Of a stretch of 64,000 nt of DNA, positions 8,929 to 18,094 are shown in pieces. Source of the DNA: Maribellus sp. CM-23 (GTDB lineage Bacteria > Bacteroidota > Bacteroidia > Bacteroidales > Prolixibacteraceae). The translations under genes and the position numbers were made by a program. Within the stretch, counting starts at the first letter, position 1; every line of letters starts with the position of its first letter. The notes beneath the pieces were generated by a model. The model searched no databases and had not been told where the DNA came from. It saw only the letters and a program-made list of their open reading frames with translations. The DNA is taken from positions 248,001 through 312,000 of the forward strand of contig NZ_JADWYJ010000005.1 in the NCBI RefSeq assembly GCF_021354595.1, given 5' to 3'.

Positions 8929-9843
8929 TTATTTAACTTCAATTACGGCGTATTTCGATATTTTCCAGAACTCTTCGGGATTGTCGATCTGCAGGTAAGC
9001 GATCATTCCGTCTTCTTCCACGAAAGAGTAAGAACTGTCCGGGTGTTCTGAGATTACCTTTGCTTTGTGCGAGAACAGCGGAATGGTTTTGGTATCCTGA
9101 ATATTCAGCTCGGTGAAATAATCATCCGCAAAATTTTCCTGGATAGCCGTGTGTTTTCCGATGCCCAGGAAGCCACCATCTTTGGTAAGCACGCCTTTGT
9201 CTCTGAGTTCTTTGTAAGTTCCGTAGGCAATGTGTGCTTTGTTGAGTTCACCGATCTGCTCTTCAATCACCTGTTCCTTTATTTGCAGGGTATCTGCCTT
9301 TTTGGTGAGTTCGCTTTCCATTACATTCATTTGCTCGCTCATGTTGGCCAGCAGAATGTCTTTTTCTTGGAGTTGCTGCTGAAGTTGGGCAATCTCGTTG
9401 TTCTGGTCTTCGATGCTCTGGTTCAGGGCAGCAATTTTCTTTTTGAATGAACTTAGTTCAATACCCGACTTCTTGAGTTTCTTTTCGAGTTGGGCAATGT
9501 GTTCGCTGCTCTTTTCAAGCATTTCATTCATCATTTTAATGTCGTCAACAATTACTTGTTTCTGATCGCGTCCGCCTTCGCGTTCTGTTTCCAGTGAAAG
9601 TTGCTGGCGTTTCTCTTTGATGAATTTCAGGTTGTCCTCGATTTCATTAAACGCGGTCATCAGCTCGTTTACCATCGAGTCGCGTTCCTGAAGCTCGGTA
9701 TTCATGCTTTGTTTGTCGGATTGAAGTGTGTTAATCTCCTGACTCTTTTTCTGGTAAATGGATACCCCTGTATAAATGGCAACTACCAACATAGCCGCCA
9801 CCATTAGTAGGCCTGCTATTTGCGATTTTTTCATTTTTTCCAT
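8929..9843 (-). CDS. Membrane-anchored coiled-coil protein of unknown function
   Basis: 304 residues. One N-terminal transmembrane helix (about 8-28, AGLLMVAAMLVVAIYTGVSI) is followed by a long heptad-rich coiled coil (about 30-205, many Glu/Gln/Lys), then a compact C-terminal domain (about 225-304) containing GGFLGIGKHTAIQENF and a final WKISKYAVIEVK strand. Topology suggests a periplasmic or surface stalk with a small globular tip. It lies downstream of the response regulator and kinase on the same strand, so it may be part of the same unit and be controlled by it. No enzymatic motif was recognised. Confidence 0.75.
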   Translation of the reverse strand: MEKMKKSQIAGLLMVAAMLVVAIYTGVSIYQKKSQEINTLQSDKQSMNTELQERDSMVNELMTAFNEIEDNLKFIKEKRQQLSLETEREGGRDQKQVIVDDIKMMNEMLEKSSEHIAQLEKKLKKSGIELSSFKKKIAALNQSIEDQNNEIAQLQQQLQEKDILLANMSEQMNVMESELTKKADTLQIKEQVIEEQIGELNKAHIAYGTYKELRDKGVLTKDGGFLGIGKHTAIQENFADDYFTELNIQDTKTIPLFSHKAKVISEHPDSSYSFVEEDGMIAYLQIDNPEEFWKISKYAVIEVK

Positions 9844-10014
9844 GACTTAATCTCCTATCGTTTTGAATTGAATGATATGCCTCTATATATCCAAGTGTTG
9901 TGCCAGAGTAGGGACTGGTTTGTAAACGATAGAAAATCAATGGATTGTAAAAAGTGCGGCAGGCTTGTTTTCTATCACATTGATAGTGGATTATCAAAAT
10001 GATAAAAACCGGGT

Positions 10015-11361
10015 TTATTCTTCCTCTTTCAGCATGCGGTAAATGGTGGCAACGCCAACGCCCAGTTTGTCGGCTACTATTTTGGGTTTGTTGTCGTATT
10101 GCTCCATCAGTTTTTTTACCAGGCAGAGGTTGTATTCGCGCAGGGTCATGCCTTCGGAGTAAAGGCTTTCCAGGCTTGCCGAATCATCCATCATAAGGTG
10201 TTCGGCGAGTATCTCCTTGTCGTCGGCTAGGGTGGCGGCCAACTCAATAACCGATTTCAATTCGCGCACATTCCCCGGGAAGGGGTACGATAACAGTTTG
10301 CGCGAAGCAGAAGCTCCCAGTGTTTTGGCTTCCAGTTTATTTTCCTTGCAAAAGGTGGCAATAAAGTTTTTCGCGAGCAATATCACATCATTACCACGGT
10401 CGCGCAAGGGTGGAAGATCAATTGGAAGTCCGTACAAACGATAGTAAAGGTCTTGCCGGAAGGTTCCTTTTTTTACTTCTTCCAGCAGGTTTTTGTTGGT
10501 TGCCATAATAATACGGCAATCAATTTTAACCGTTTGGTTGCTGCCAATGCGGATGATCTCTTTTTCCTGCAAGGCCCTGAGTAACTTTGCCTGCAGCGAA
10601 ATTTCCATTTCGGCAATTTCATCCAGAAACAAGGTGCCGCCGTTGGCTTCCTCAAATTTCCCGATACGCCGGGCCGCAGCCCCGGTAAAGGCGCCTTTTT
10701 CGTGTCCGAACAATTCGCTTTCCACCAAATCTTTCGGGATGGCAGCCATGTTTACCGCCACAAAAGGTTTTTTGGCCCGTTGCGAGTTGTAGTGAATGGC
10801 TTTTGCCACCAGTTCTTTGCCGGTGCCTGTTTCGCCGGTTACCGAAACCGTTACATTGGTGCGGGTGGCTTTCTCAATTAAATCGAATATTTTTTGGGTG
10901 GCCGGGCTGTTCCCTACAATTGTATTCTGGTAGCTGTATTTTTGACGGACTTCCTTGCGAAGTGTCTTTATTTCGTCTTTTAATTTGAACTCCTTCCGTA
11001 TGTTACTGACCGTGTTGAGAAGTCTTTCCCGGATGTCTTTCGATTTTACGATGTAATCATAAGCGCCGTGTTTCAGCAGGTCTACCACTACCTCAATGTC
11101 TTCCTGTTCCGAGATCAGGATTACCTGGATATCCTCGTCCCTTTCTTTTACCTGTTTGAGCACTTCCAGGCCTTTCATATCGGGCAGGCGGTAGTCGAGC
11201 GTAATCACATCGGGTTGCTGGTGCAGTTGTGCCAAACAGCTTTTGCCATCTGCGAACGACTGGATTTCATAGTCAGGGTTCAGCGATAAATTGTGAACCA
11301 GCAAGCGGTTATACCACTCGTCGTCTTCTACTACAAATATTTTGAATGTTTTTGATTCCAT
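10015..11361 (-). CDS. Sigma-54-dependent NtrC-type response regulator
   Basis: Transcriptional activator for sigma-54 promoters. It has a receiver domain (about 5-120 from the chosen start, acidic pair in VVEDDEW, phospho-acceptor Asp in TLDYRLPDMKG, Lys in IVKSKD), an AAA+ domain with Walker A GETGTGKE and the sigma-54 contact loop GAFTGA, and a short Fis-like helix-turn-helix at the C-terminus (VADKLGVGVATIYRML). I chose the ATG at 11361 (MESKTFKIF) because an upstream extension to 11424 adds 21 residues that do not belong to a receiver fold. It follows the hybrid kinase gene by about 80 bp, so it is the likely output of that kinase. An RpoN target in this window was not identified. Confidence 0.95.
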   Translation of the reverse strand: MESKTFKIFVVEDDEWYNRLLVHNLSLNPDYEIQSFADGKSCLAQLHQQPDVITLDYRLPDMKGLEVLKQVKERDEDIQVILISEQEDIEVVVDLLKHGAYDYIVKSKDIRERLLNTVSNIRKEFKLKDEIKTLRKEVRQKYSYQNTIVGNSPATQKIFDLIEKATRTNVTVSVTGETGTGKELVAKAIHYNSQRAKKPFVAVNMAAIPKDLVESELFGHEKGAFTGAAARRIGKFEEANGGTLFLDEIAEMEISLQAKLLRALQEKEIIRIGSNQTVKIDCRIIMATNKNLLEEVKKGTFRQDLYYRLYGLPIDLPPLRDRGNDVILLAKNFIATFCKENKLEAKTLGASASRKLLSYPFPGNVRELKSVIELAATLADDKEILAEHLMMDDSASLESLYSEGMTLREYNLCLVKKLMEQYDNKPKIVADKLGVGVATIYRMLKEEE

Positions 11362-11439
11362 ATCGTTCAAAAGGTGTCTGGCATTGTTGTGCAGAACAAA
11401 ATTATCCAATATCCCGCACTGCACAACGAAAAGTTGGCA

Positions 11440-13860
11440 TCAATCTGTAAAATTATTCTCCAGTAGGTTTTGCAGGTGTGTATTCAGAATGTTGATCTCG
11501 CTTCTGAGCCGGGCAAACTGGGCTTCAAGCTGCGATGTTTCGGCAGAAGATTCGGCCAGTTGCTGCAAGGTTTTTACGGTGTTGTAAACGGGCATGATGT
11601 TCATGTGTTTCACCGGCGCCGCCATTTTGTGCGCCAGGTCGGCCACCGTTTTCCATTGTTGCTGGTCTATACCGGCTTTGATTTTTTTGAGGTTGCTTTG
11701 GCTGGAGCTTATAAATATCCGGATCATTTCTTTCAGGAATACTTTGTCTCCATTGGCCATATTCATTAGCTCCTCAATATCGGGCTGAAACTGCTGGTGT
11801 TCCTCGTTGTTTCTCGGATGAATCGCAGTGCTGCTTTCGAGGGTTTGGGTAATAACCGCGTAAAGATCGGCTTCTTTGAAGGGTTTTTCCAGGAAAGCAT
11901 CAAATATTTGGACCAGGCCGGGCTGGCTTTTATTGGCCGACAGGGCGATGATTTTCGTCGCAACTCCTTTTTCTTTTAATAAGCCGGAGGCCTCGATGCC
12001 ATTTAAAACCGGCATGCGGATATCCATCATGATTAAATGGTACGAAGTTTTGACAGCCATTTCAACTGCTTGCTGTCCGTTTTCAGCTTCGTCGAATTCG
12101 ATTTCCCATTTCCCCAGAATATTTTTTAGCAGATGGCGGTTGAATTCCTCGTCGTCAACAATCAGCACTTTTCCTCCTTTTAGCTGTTTCGGTGCCGGAA
12201 GGCTTTCGCTGGTCTGAACGATGTTGTCCGGATTGCCTTTCCTGTAAGGGATGGTGACCGTAAAGGTGGTGCCGACTCCCGGCTGGCTTTTTAGCGAAAT
12301 AGTTCCGTCGAGAAGCGCCACCAGTTTTTTCACAATGTAAAGACCCAGTCCGGTTCCCCCGGCTTTTTTATTGGCATCCGTATCCAACTGAACAAAGTCG
12401 TCAAATATTTTTTCCCGGTTTTCTTCCGAAATTCCGATTCCCGTATCGGTTACCTCAAACCTGAGCCATTCTCTATTTCCCTCGCTGGCAAGAGACGCTT
12501 TTAATGCCACCGAACCTTCGTCAGTAAATTTGATGGCATTGGTAACGAGGTTGCTGAGGATCTGTTTGAGGCGGGTTTCATCGTTGTAAATGACCAGGTC
12601 CGCTGTATTTCCTTTGTCAAGCGACAGTTGAATGTCTTTGGCAGTTGCCGCTTCACGGTTGAACAATTCAATTTTTTCCAGCAGGTCGTCCAAATAGAAA
12701 TCGACAGGCTGAAGTTGAATCCGCTGGTTTTCGATCCGGGTGAAATCAAAGGTGTCGTTCACCAGATCGATTAAATGCCGCGTTGATTTGTGAATCACCT
12801 CCAGGTCTTTTCTGTTTTTATCATCGGGTTTTCGCAGTAAAAGTTGTTCCGATAAGCCATAAATAGCGTTGATCGGAGTCCTCATTTCGTGACTAACGGT
12901 GGCCACAAAAAGCTCCTTGGTGCGTGCCAGTTGCTCGGCGTGGTTTTTGGCTTCCTGAAGAGCCTTTTGGTACGACCTTGATTTCCGCAGGTCCCTAAAG
13001 AACAGAACCAGCGTCAGGAACATGAGCAAAAGAACAGTGAGCGCAAAAAGAGTGAGGCGTTTGTAAGTTTGGGAGGCCAGCAAATCGGCCTGCTGTGTTT
13101 TTTGAAGCAGGCTCTGTTGTTCTTGTCGTTCCAGCTTTGAAATGACTCCTGCCAGCGCATTGTTAATCTCCAGGTTTTTTTGCATCAGCGCAGTTTCGCG
13201 TACCATGAGCGCCTTGTTTCGCGCAGCTATTTCTTTTTCCAATTCTGCAATTTCGTCGCGCATCGACTGCTGCTCAACCGTTCTGTCAACAATAATCGGT
13301 TGAGGAGGTTCGGGCTTCTTGCCCAGTAAGCGTTTAAAAAAGCCTACTTTTTCAGCCTCCTGAAAATGGATCGTGTCTTTTACCACTTCCATTGTATCCA
13401 GCTTGTCGAAATATTGGGTAAACGTTTCGTGTTCATCCTCTTTCGAAAGGTGGAGGTTCAGGATATTTTTCCAAATCAGTAGTTTTTGGCGGGAAAGAAC
13501 CAGGAGCGAATCGACTGACCCACGCGCAGCAGTGTCGGAAATGGCATAATGTTGCAGCTCGTTCAGTTTATTGTCAATCGTCTGGTTCAGCTCGGAATAA
13601 GTTTCGAGGTACGTTTTGTTTTTGCTGAGCGAGTAAAGTTTTACCGAATTTTCGACGTCCCCCAGGTTGGCATGCAGGTCTTTTACCATAATTAGTTTAT
13701 AATCGGGTCGGGCTTCGCTTAGCCACGACTCCACAATTTCCGAGAGACTTTTGTAAACCATGTTCCCCGAAAGCACAATCAGCGCCAGCATCACCACCGT
13801 GATCAGGATAATGGGTATTTCAATTTTAGTTTTTCGCATCAAAAAACGGTTTTGCAGCAA
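11440..13860 (-). CDS. Hybrid sensor histidine kinase with receiver and Hpt domains
   Basis: 806-residue phosphorelay kinase. An N-terminal transmembrane helix lies at about 14-36 and a second at about 268-290. Between them is a helical, coiled-coil sensor region that carries an odd insertion (about 155-195, rich in Lys and Pro). The cytoplasmic part has HisKA with His324 (VSHEMRTPINA), HATPase (DTGIGIS, GGTGLGLYIVKK), a receiver with Asp613 (MMDIRMPVLNG) and a C-terminal Hpt domain with His744 (DLAHKMAAPVKHM). All phosphotransfer residues are intact, so a His-Asp-His-Asp relay to the NtrC-type regulator downstream is plausible. An internal ATG at 13839 (MRKTKIEIP) may be the true start. Confidence 0.93.
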   Translation of the reverse strand: MLQNRFLMRKTKIEIPIILITVVMLALIVLSGNMVYKSLSEIVESWLSEARPDYKLIMVKDLHANLGDVENSVKLYSLSKNKTYLETYSELNQTIDNKLNELQHYAISDTAARGSVDSLLVLSRQKLLIWKNILNLHLSKEDEHETFTQYFDKLDTMEVVKDTIHFQEAEKVGFFKRLLGKKPEPPQPIIVDRTVEQQSMRDEIAELEKEIAARNKALMVRETALMQKNLEINNALAGVISKLERQEQQSLLQKTQQADLLASQTYKRLTLFALTVLLLMFLTLVLFFRDLRKSRSYQKALQEAKNHAEQLARTKELFVATVSHEMRTPINAIYGLSEQLLLRKPDDKNRKDLEVIHKSTRHLIDLVNDTFDFTRIENQRIQLQPVDFYLDDLLEKIELFNREAATAKDIQLSLDKGNTADLVIYNDETRLKQILSNLVTNAIKFTDEGSVALKASLASEGNREWLRFEVTDTGIGISEENREKIFDDFVQLDTDANKKAGGTGLGLYIVKKLVALLDGTISLKSQPGVGTTFTVTIPYRKGNPDNIVQTSESLPAPKQLKGGKVLIVDDEEFNRHLLKNILGKWEIEFDEAENGQQAVEMAVKTSYHLIMMDIRMPVLNGIEASGLLKEKGVATKIIALSANKSQPGLVQIFDAFLEKPFKEADLYAVITQTLESSTAIHPRNNEEHQQFQPDIEELMNMANGDKVFLKEMIRIFISSSQSNLKKIKAGIDQQQWKTVADLAHKMAAPVKHMNIMPVYNTVKTLQQLAESSAETSQLEAQFARLRSEINILNTHLQNLLENNFTD

Positions 13861-14068
13861 CTAATTTAAGCAATAGCTGTCAATTGCCATTTGAATACTG
13901 TCTGAATTTCGAAAGTGCTGTGCAGGTATAAACGCGGAAGAGAAAAGCAGATTGCCTTGAAAAAGAATTGGTTGTGTTAAAAATTCTTTAATGGGGACTG
14001 AATCCCAAAAGATTGTTAAATCAATCAGTACAAGATGATTGTTATTTCAGTAATGAGTTAAAAAAGGA

Positions 14069-14076
14069 TACTTTTG
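14069..14076 (+). promoter_or_regulatory. Bacteroidota -7 box upstream of gpmI
   Basis: TACTTTTG matches the TAnnTTTG -7 consensus exactly, 37 bp before the gpmI ATG. No TTG at the usual -33 spacing was seen. The 253-bp interval between the kinase and gpmI genes holds nothing else recognisable. Confidence 0.5.
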
Positions 14077-14113
14077 TCCGTTCAAAATTTGATAACTATA
14101 AAAACAGAATAAA

Positions 14114-15646
14114 ATGGCTGAAATTCAGAAAACTTTGCTGGTGATTCTCGACGGATGGGGAATCGGCGATGGTTCAAAAAATGATATCGTAGCAACGGCT
14201 CCGACACCTTTTATGGATTCGCTAATGGAGAAATATCCGCATTCACAATTAATGGCTTGCGGCGAATATGTGGGTTTGCCCGATGGACAAATGGGGAACT
14301 CTGAAGTTGGACACCTTAATATCGGTGCCGGCCGGATTCTTTACCAGGATATGGTAAAAATTACAAAGGCAATCCGCGACAAATCGTTGTGGCAGCATCC
14401 GCAGATTCTGAAAGCATACAATTATGCCAAAGACAACAATAAAAAAGTTCACTTGGTGGGTTTGATTGGCCCTGGTGGAGTTCACGCACTGAGCTCACAC
14501 ATGGTTGCGCTTTGTCGGATTGCCACAGATATGGGATTGGACGATGTTTTTGTACACGGATTGATGGACGGTCGTGATACTGACCCGCGTTCAGGATATG
14601 GTTTTGTTGAAGCCGACTTGAAAGCGATGGAAGGAACCGTTGGTAAATTCGCGTCGTTGATTGGTCGTTACTACGGAATGGACCGCGACAATAATTACGA
14701 TCGCTTGAAACTGGCGTACGATCTTTATACGGAAGGCAAAGGCGAAAAATCAACCGATGTATTGGCAAGTATTCAAAAGTCGTACGACAATGGTGTGACT
14801 GACGAATTTATGAAACCGATCGTAATGGTGGATGAAGCCGGAGAGCCCCTGGCAAAAGTTGAAGAGGGTGATGTGGTAATTTGCTTTAATTTCCGTACTG
14901 ACCGTTTGCGTCAGACAACCATTGCTTTCACTCAGAAGGATCTTCCTGAGTTTGGCATGCATACTATGGATCTCCAATGGTACACAATGACTAACTACAA
15001 AGCCGACTTCGAAGGTATTAACGTAATTTTTGATAAAGACAATGTGCAGAACACCATGGGTGAGGTTGTGGCAAAAGCAGGATTGAAACAGATCAGGATT
15101 GCTGAAACAGAAAAATATGCGCACGTAACGTTCTTCTTTAGCGGAGGTCGCGAAGCAGAATTCGAAGGAGAGAGCCGAATTTTGGTTCAATCGCCGAAAG
15201 TACCGACTTACGATCACCAACCGGAAATGTCAGCTCCGGGCGTTCGCGACGCGATTGTCCCAAAACTGGAAAAGGGAGAAGCAGACTTTGTTTGTCTGAA
15301 TTTTGCCAATGGTGATATGGTGGGACATACCGGTGTTTATGAGGCGATTTATAAGGCAATTGTAGCAGTGGACGCATGTTTGAAAGATGTGGTTACAGCC
15401 GCTCAAAAAGGAGGTTACGATGTAATGGTGATTGCCGACCACGGTAATGCTGATAATGCAGTTAATCCGGATGGATCTGAAAACACGGCTCACTCGTTGA
15501 ATCCGGTGCCTTGTGTTTTTGTAACCGAAAAACAAGGTATTAAACTACTGGATGGTGTGCTGGCCGATGTGGCTCCAACTTTGTTGGCCGATATGGGACT
15601 GGAAGTTCCTGCCGACATGACCGGAAAGAACCTGATTGTGAAATAA
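14114..15646 (+). CDS. gpmI: 2,3-bisphosphoglycerate-independent phosphoglycerate mutase
   Basis: Cytoplasmic glycolytic enzyme interconverting 3- and 2-phosphoglycerate without a bisphosphoglycerate cofactor, using two Mn ions. The 510-residue length is normal. The start MAEIQKTLLVILDGWG supplies the first metal Asp, and the catalytic Ser63 lies in GNSEVGHLNIGAGR. The second metal cluster is seen in ADHGNADNAV near the C-terminus and MVGHTGVYEA. A DUF3109 gene follows 110 bp downstream, across a small palindromic element. Confidence 0.97.
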   Translation: MAEIQKTLLVILDGWGIGDGSKNDIVATAPTPFMDSLMEKYPHSQLMACGEYVGLPDGQMGNSEVGHLNIGAGRILYQDMVKITKAIRDKSLWQHPQILKAYNYAKDNNKKVHLVGLIGPGGVHALSSHMVALCRIATDMGLDDVFVHGLMDGRDTDPRSGYGFVEADLKAMEGTVGKFASLIGRYYGMDRDNNYDRLKLAYDLYTEGKGEKSTDVLASIQKSYDNGVTDEFMKPIVMVDEAGEPLAKVEEGDVVICFNFRTDRLRQTTIAFTQKDLPEFGMHTMDLQWYTMTNYKADFEGINVIFDKDNVQNTMGEVVAKAGLKQIRIAETEKYAHVTFFFSGGREAEFEGESRILVQSPKVPTYDHQPEMSAPGVRDAIVPKLEKGEADFVCLNFANGDMVGHTGVYEAIYKAIVAVDACLKDVVTAAQKGGYDVMVIADHGNADNAVNPDGSENTAHSLNPVPCVFVTEKQGIKLLDGVLADVAPTLLADMGLEVPADMTGKNLIVK

Positions 15647-15668
15647 TATTTCCGATAAAAATAGTTCG

Positions 15669-15729
15669 TCATTCCTGCGAAGCAGAAATCTGAACCTTGT
15701 GAGTTGGATTCTCTCTTTCGCGGGAATGG
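15669..15729. repeat. Miniature inverted-repeat element, same family as the GIY-YIG unit ends
   Basis: A 61-bp sequence begins TCATTCCTGCGAAGCAG and ends CTTTCGCGGGAATGG, so its ends form terminal inverted repeats (TCATTCC / GGAATG). The same ends, in the same arrangement, bound the GIY-YIG gene unit at 27817-28167. Here there is no gene between them, which is what a non-autonomous miniature copy would look like. It lies between gpmI and the DUF3109 gene. Confidence 0.55.
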
Positions 15730-15756
15730 CGAAAATGTTAAGAACTAATAAGAAGA

Positions 15757-16335
15757 ATGGTGATTGAAGTTGGAAGAGCATTGTTGAGTGATGACATCAT
15801 TGAGGAACATTTCCTGTGTGATGTATTAAAATGCAAAGGTGCATGCTGTATTGAAGGTGATTCAGGAGCTCCGGTCACCGATGAAGAGGCCATTCAGATT
15901 GAAAAGGATTACCCCCTGTTTGAAGAATATCTTCCCCAGAAACATAAGAAAGAGGTTGAGAAACAAGGCTATTCGGTTATTGACAGCGATGGAGACCTTG
16001 TGACTCCGCTGGTTAATAATCGGCAATGTGTTTACTCTTTTTACAACGACAATGGCATTCTGCAATGCGCTGTCGAGAAAGCATATTTCGAGGGCAAAAT
16101 AAAGTTCCGCAAACCAATTTCCTGTCACCTGTTTCCCATTCGGATAACAGAGTACAGGGACTTTGATGCGGTGAATTATCAGCAGCTCAGGATATGTAAG
16201 CCCGGTAGGCAATGTGGTGCTTCCCAAAAACTTCCGCTTTATAAATTTCTAAAAGAGCCACTTATCAAGAAGTATGGTGAAGAGTGGTACAAAGAACTGG
16301 AGATAGCAGCCGACTATCTCAAATCCTCCAGATAA
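15757..16335 (+). CDS. DUF3109 family cysteine-rich protein
   Basis: 192-residue cytoplasmic protein matching DUF3109: an N-terminal CDVLKCKGACC cluster, a conserved CVYSFY, a further Cys in GILQCAVE, then PISCHLFPIRI and a late CKPGRQCG. The spaced cysteines suggest a bound metal or iron-sulfur cluster related to the YkgJ (CxxCxxxx) type, but this is inference. The gene follows gpmI on the same strand with 110 bp between. The biochemical role is unknown. Confidence 0.85.
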   Translation: MVIEVGRALLSDDIIEEHFLCDVLKCKGACCIEGDSGAPVTDEEAIQIEKDYPLFEEYLPQKHKKEVEKQGYSVIDSDGDLVTPLVNNRQCVYSFYNDNGILQCAVEKAYFEGKIKFRKPISCHLFPIRITEYRDFDAVNYQQLRICKPGRQCGASQKLPLYKFLKEPLIKKYGEEWYKELEIAADYLKSSR

Positions 16336-16732
16336 CTTCTTTTCTGTTTGAATGTGGTAATAGTAAGCTTATTGTGATCCCGGTGTCCGTGTGAAGCGGT
16401 CTGGCTGTTTGTGATTCTTTTTGGCAGGTTGGACATGGTAAAGATTACTGGTCATCAATAGGAGCTAATCTGTTCCTTGATTCAATTTGGTCCAGATAAG
16501 GATTAATCGGCCCTATTTCCCAAAAATCATATAAATTCCCACGAGTCCCATTTAGATGATTTTTTGTCCCAATATGATTCCGCTGAATTTTGGGTGTGTT
16601 TGATATTTTACTGATAATGAGTTGTTTGGTGTTTTTGGCATGTAGGTTGTTTTATATAAAGCGCATCGGACGCAATAAGGTGCAAAGCTTTTTGAGAAGA
16701 AAAATTACAAACAATAAAAAAAACACAACATC
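16336..16732. other. Gene-free interval upstream of the fibre locus
   Basis: A 397-bp AT-rich stretch without a credible coding frame. It must contain the promoter of the first fibre-subunit gene, but I see only poor matches to TAnnTTTG (such as TAGGTTGT near 16643). The interval is long for this genome and could also hold an upstream operator or leader RNA. Confidence 0.5.
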
Positions 16733-17317
16733 ATGAAAAAATTATCTTTAGTATCCGTTTTGATCTTCTTTTTTGCAGTAGTAGTAAACGCACAATCAGA
16801 AAGTAGCAATCATAACATTCAGGTAAAAATACCTTCGTTTTCCTTTGTTGGAGTTTCCGATGCAGGACAGGGAATTGTATTAGAACCTAAAGCACCTTCA
16901 ATTGCAGGGGGAGCGTTAGATTTTACTGCTTCAAGTGCCAGTGACGATTCAAAATGGTTGAACTATTCATCAATTTTGAAGAAAGGCAATGGCAGTAAGT
17001 CAAATTCGATTTCTGCAGCATTGACTGGTGATGTAGATTTATTGTCAGCATCGGGACTTGAAATTGTACTAACTGTTAGTGAAGATGCTGGAAAAGGTAA
17101 AGGGAATACAGGAGCTGCCGTATCATCTAGTCCGATTGTTCTTGATCGCACAAGTAAAGATGTCGTAACAGGTATAGGGAACTGCTATACAGGAACAGGT
17201 GCTACATCAGGACGTCAATTAACTTATAGTCTTAATTTGAATGACCCGGATCAATATGGAAAACTAATCTCGAATGATTATTATCTGACGGTCACCTACA
17301 CTATTACAGAAAACTAA
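16733..17317 (+). CDS. Putative major fibre subunit (pilin-like secreted protein 1)
   Basis: 194 residues with a Sec signal peptide (FFFAVVVNAQ, cleavage near residue 21). The mature part is beta-rich and shares a motif set with the genes at 17453 and 21961: an early IP strand, WLNYSS, a Gly-rich KGKGNTG stretch, the signature GIGNCYTGTG, then L-Y-L alternation and a C-terminal strand LTVTYTITEN. A conserved alternating C-terminal strand is what donor-strand-exchanged pilins use for chaperone and usher recognition. It is separated from the rest of the locus by a strong terminator, as expected for a subunit made in excess. The family is not one I can name; DUF4402 or spore-coat-U-like pilins are candidates to compare. 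Confidence 0.65.
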   Translation: MKKLSLVSVLIFFFAVVVNAQSESSNHNIQVKIPSFSFVGVSDAGQGIVLEPKAPSIAGGALDFTASSASDDSKWLNYSSILKKGNGSKSNSISAALTGDVDLLSASGLEIVLTVSEDAGKGKGNTGAAVSSSPIVLDRTSKDVVTGIGNCYTGTGATSGRQLTYSLNLNDPDQYGKLISNDYYLTVTYTITEN

Positions 17318-17343
17318 CAATCTACAATAAAAAATAAGGGAAT

Positions 17344-17380
17344 AAAAAGGAAGGCTGAACAGCCTTCCTTTTTATTTTTT
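17344..17380 (+). terminator. Strong terminator after the first fibre subunit
   Basis: A near-perfect stem (AAAAGGAAGGCTG, 2-nt loop, CAGCCTTCCTTTT) is followed by TATTTTTT. It lies 27 bp after the stop of the first subunit gene and before the chaperone/usher genes. Partial read-through would make the first subunit much more abundant than the assembly proteins. Confidence 0.92.
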
Positions 17381-17452
17381 CAGTCTTTTTAACCGCAACA
17401 ATAGGTAATTTGCCTATTGACTTTCGTGTTGTTGGACTCTAATTTTAGCAAC

Positions 17453-18016
17453 ATGAAACACAAGGGCGCTTTTCTTGTCATCATAATGCTTTTTTTATTG
17501 ACCCGATTGTGCTTGGGCATTGATAAGAACACTGAACATAAAGCCAGTGTTGTGATCCCTGATGTCGCTTTGTTGTCGCTTCAGTTTGACGGGAATTCCA
17601 ATATAGAGTTTATAGGGACTTCATCATCTGTTGCAGGCAGCAAAATCGAGATGGGGGGAGAAGCGACCGCTGATATCTGGTTGAATTATTCTTCTGTTTG
17701 TCATAAAAATCAAAAAAGAAAAGTAACTGCAACGGTTGTGGGAGAAGTCCCGGAAGGCGTAATCATTAAGGTAAAAGCTGATAATAGCGTCGGAACAGGG
17801 AAAGGAGAATTGGGAAAAACCAACGGCACCGTCGTTCTTTCCAATAATCCGAGCGATGTGATTTCGGGTATCGGTAGTTGTTATACAGGCAGCGGCGCGC
17901 ATAATGGACATTTGTTGTCGTATCAATTGGAAATTGATGAAGAAATGTTTTATCAAGCCTCTGAAAACAAGTTCGCTTCCGTTCATGTGGTTTATACGTT
18001 AACCGACGATAATTAA
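17453..18016 (+). CDS. Putative fibre subunit 2 (pilin-like secreted protein)
   Basis: 187 residues from the ATG at 17453 (MKHKGAFLV); an upstream in-frame start at 17417 would add 12 residues ahead of the signal peptide and is less likely. After a signal peptide ending near CLG the mature protein carries the shared motifs of the family: VVIPDV, VAGSKI, WLNYSS, GTGKGELG, GIGSCYTGSG and the terminal VHVVYTLTDDN. It is paralogous to the proteins at 16733 and 21961. It is the first gene after the terminator and leads the chaperone/usher cluster, so a minor or adaptor subunit is a reasonable guess. Confidence 0.62.
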   Translation: MKHKGAFLVIIMLFLLTRLCLGIDKNTEHKASVVIPDVALLSLQFDGNSNIEFIGTSSSVAGSKIEMGGEATADIWLNYSSVCHKNQKRKVTATVVGEVPEGVIIKVKADNSVGTGKGELGKTNGTVVLSNNPSDVISGIGSCYTGSGAHNGHLLSYQLEIDEEMFYQASENKFASVHVVYTLTDDN

Positions 18017-18094
18017 TTTCCTAAAACAATTGCAAAGAACTGGGAGATTGGTATTTTAGCGTTGAAAATTTTCAAATTGCAAAAACCAATCAGG

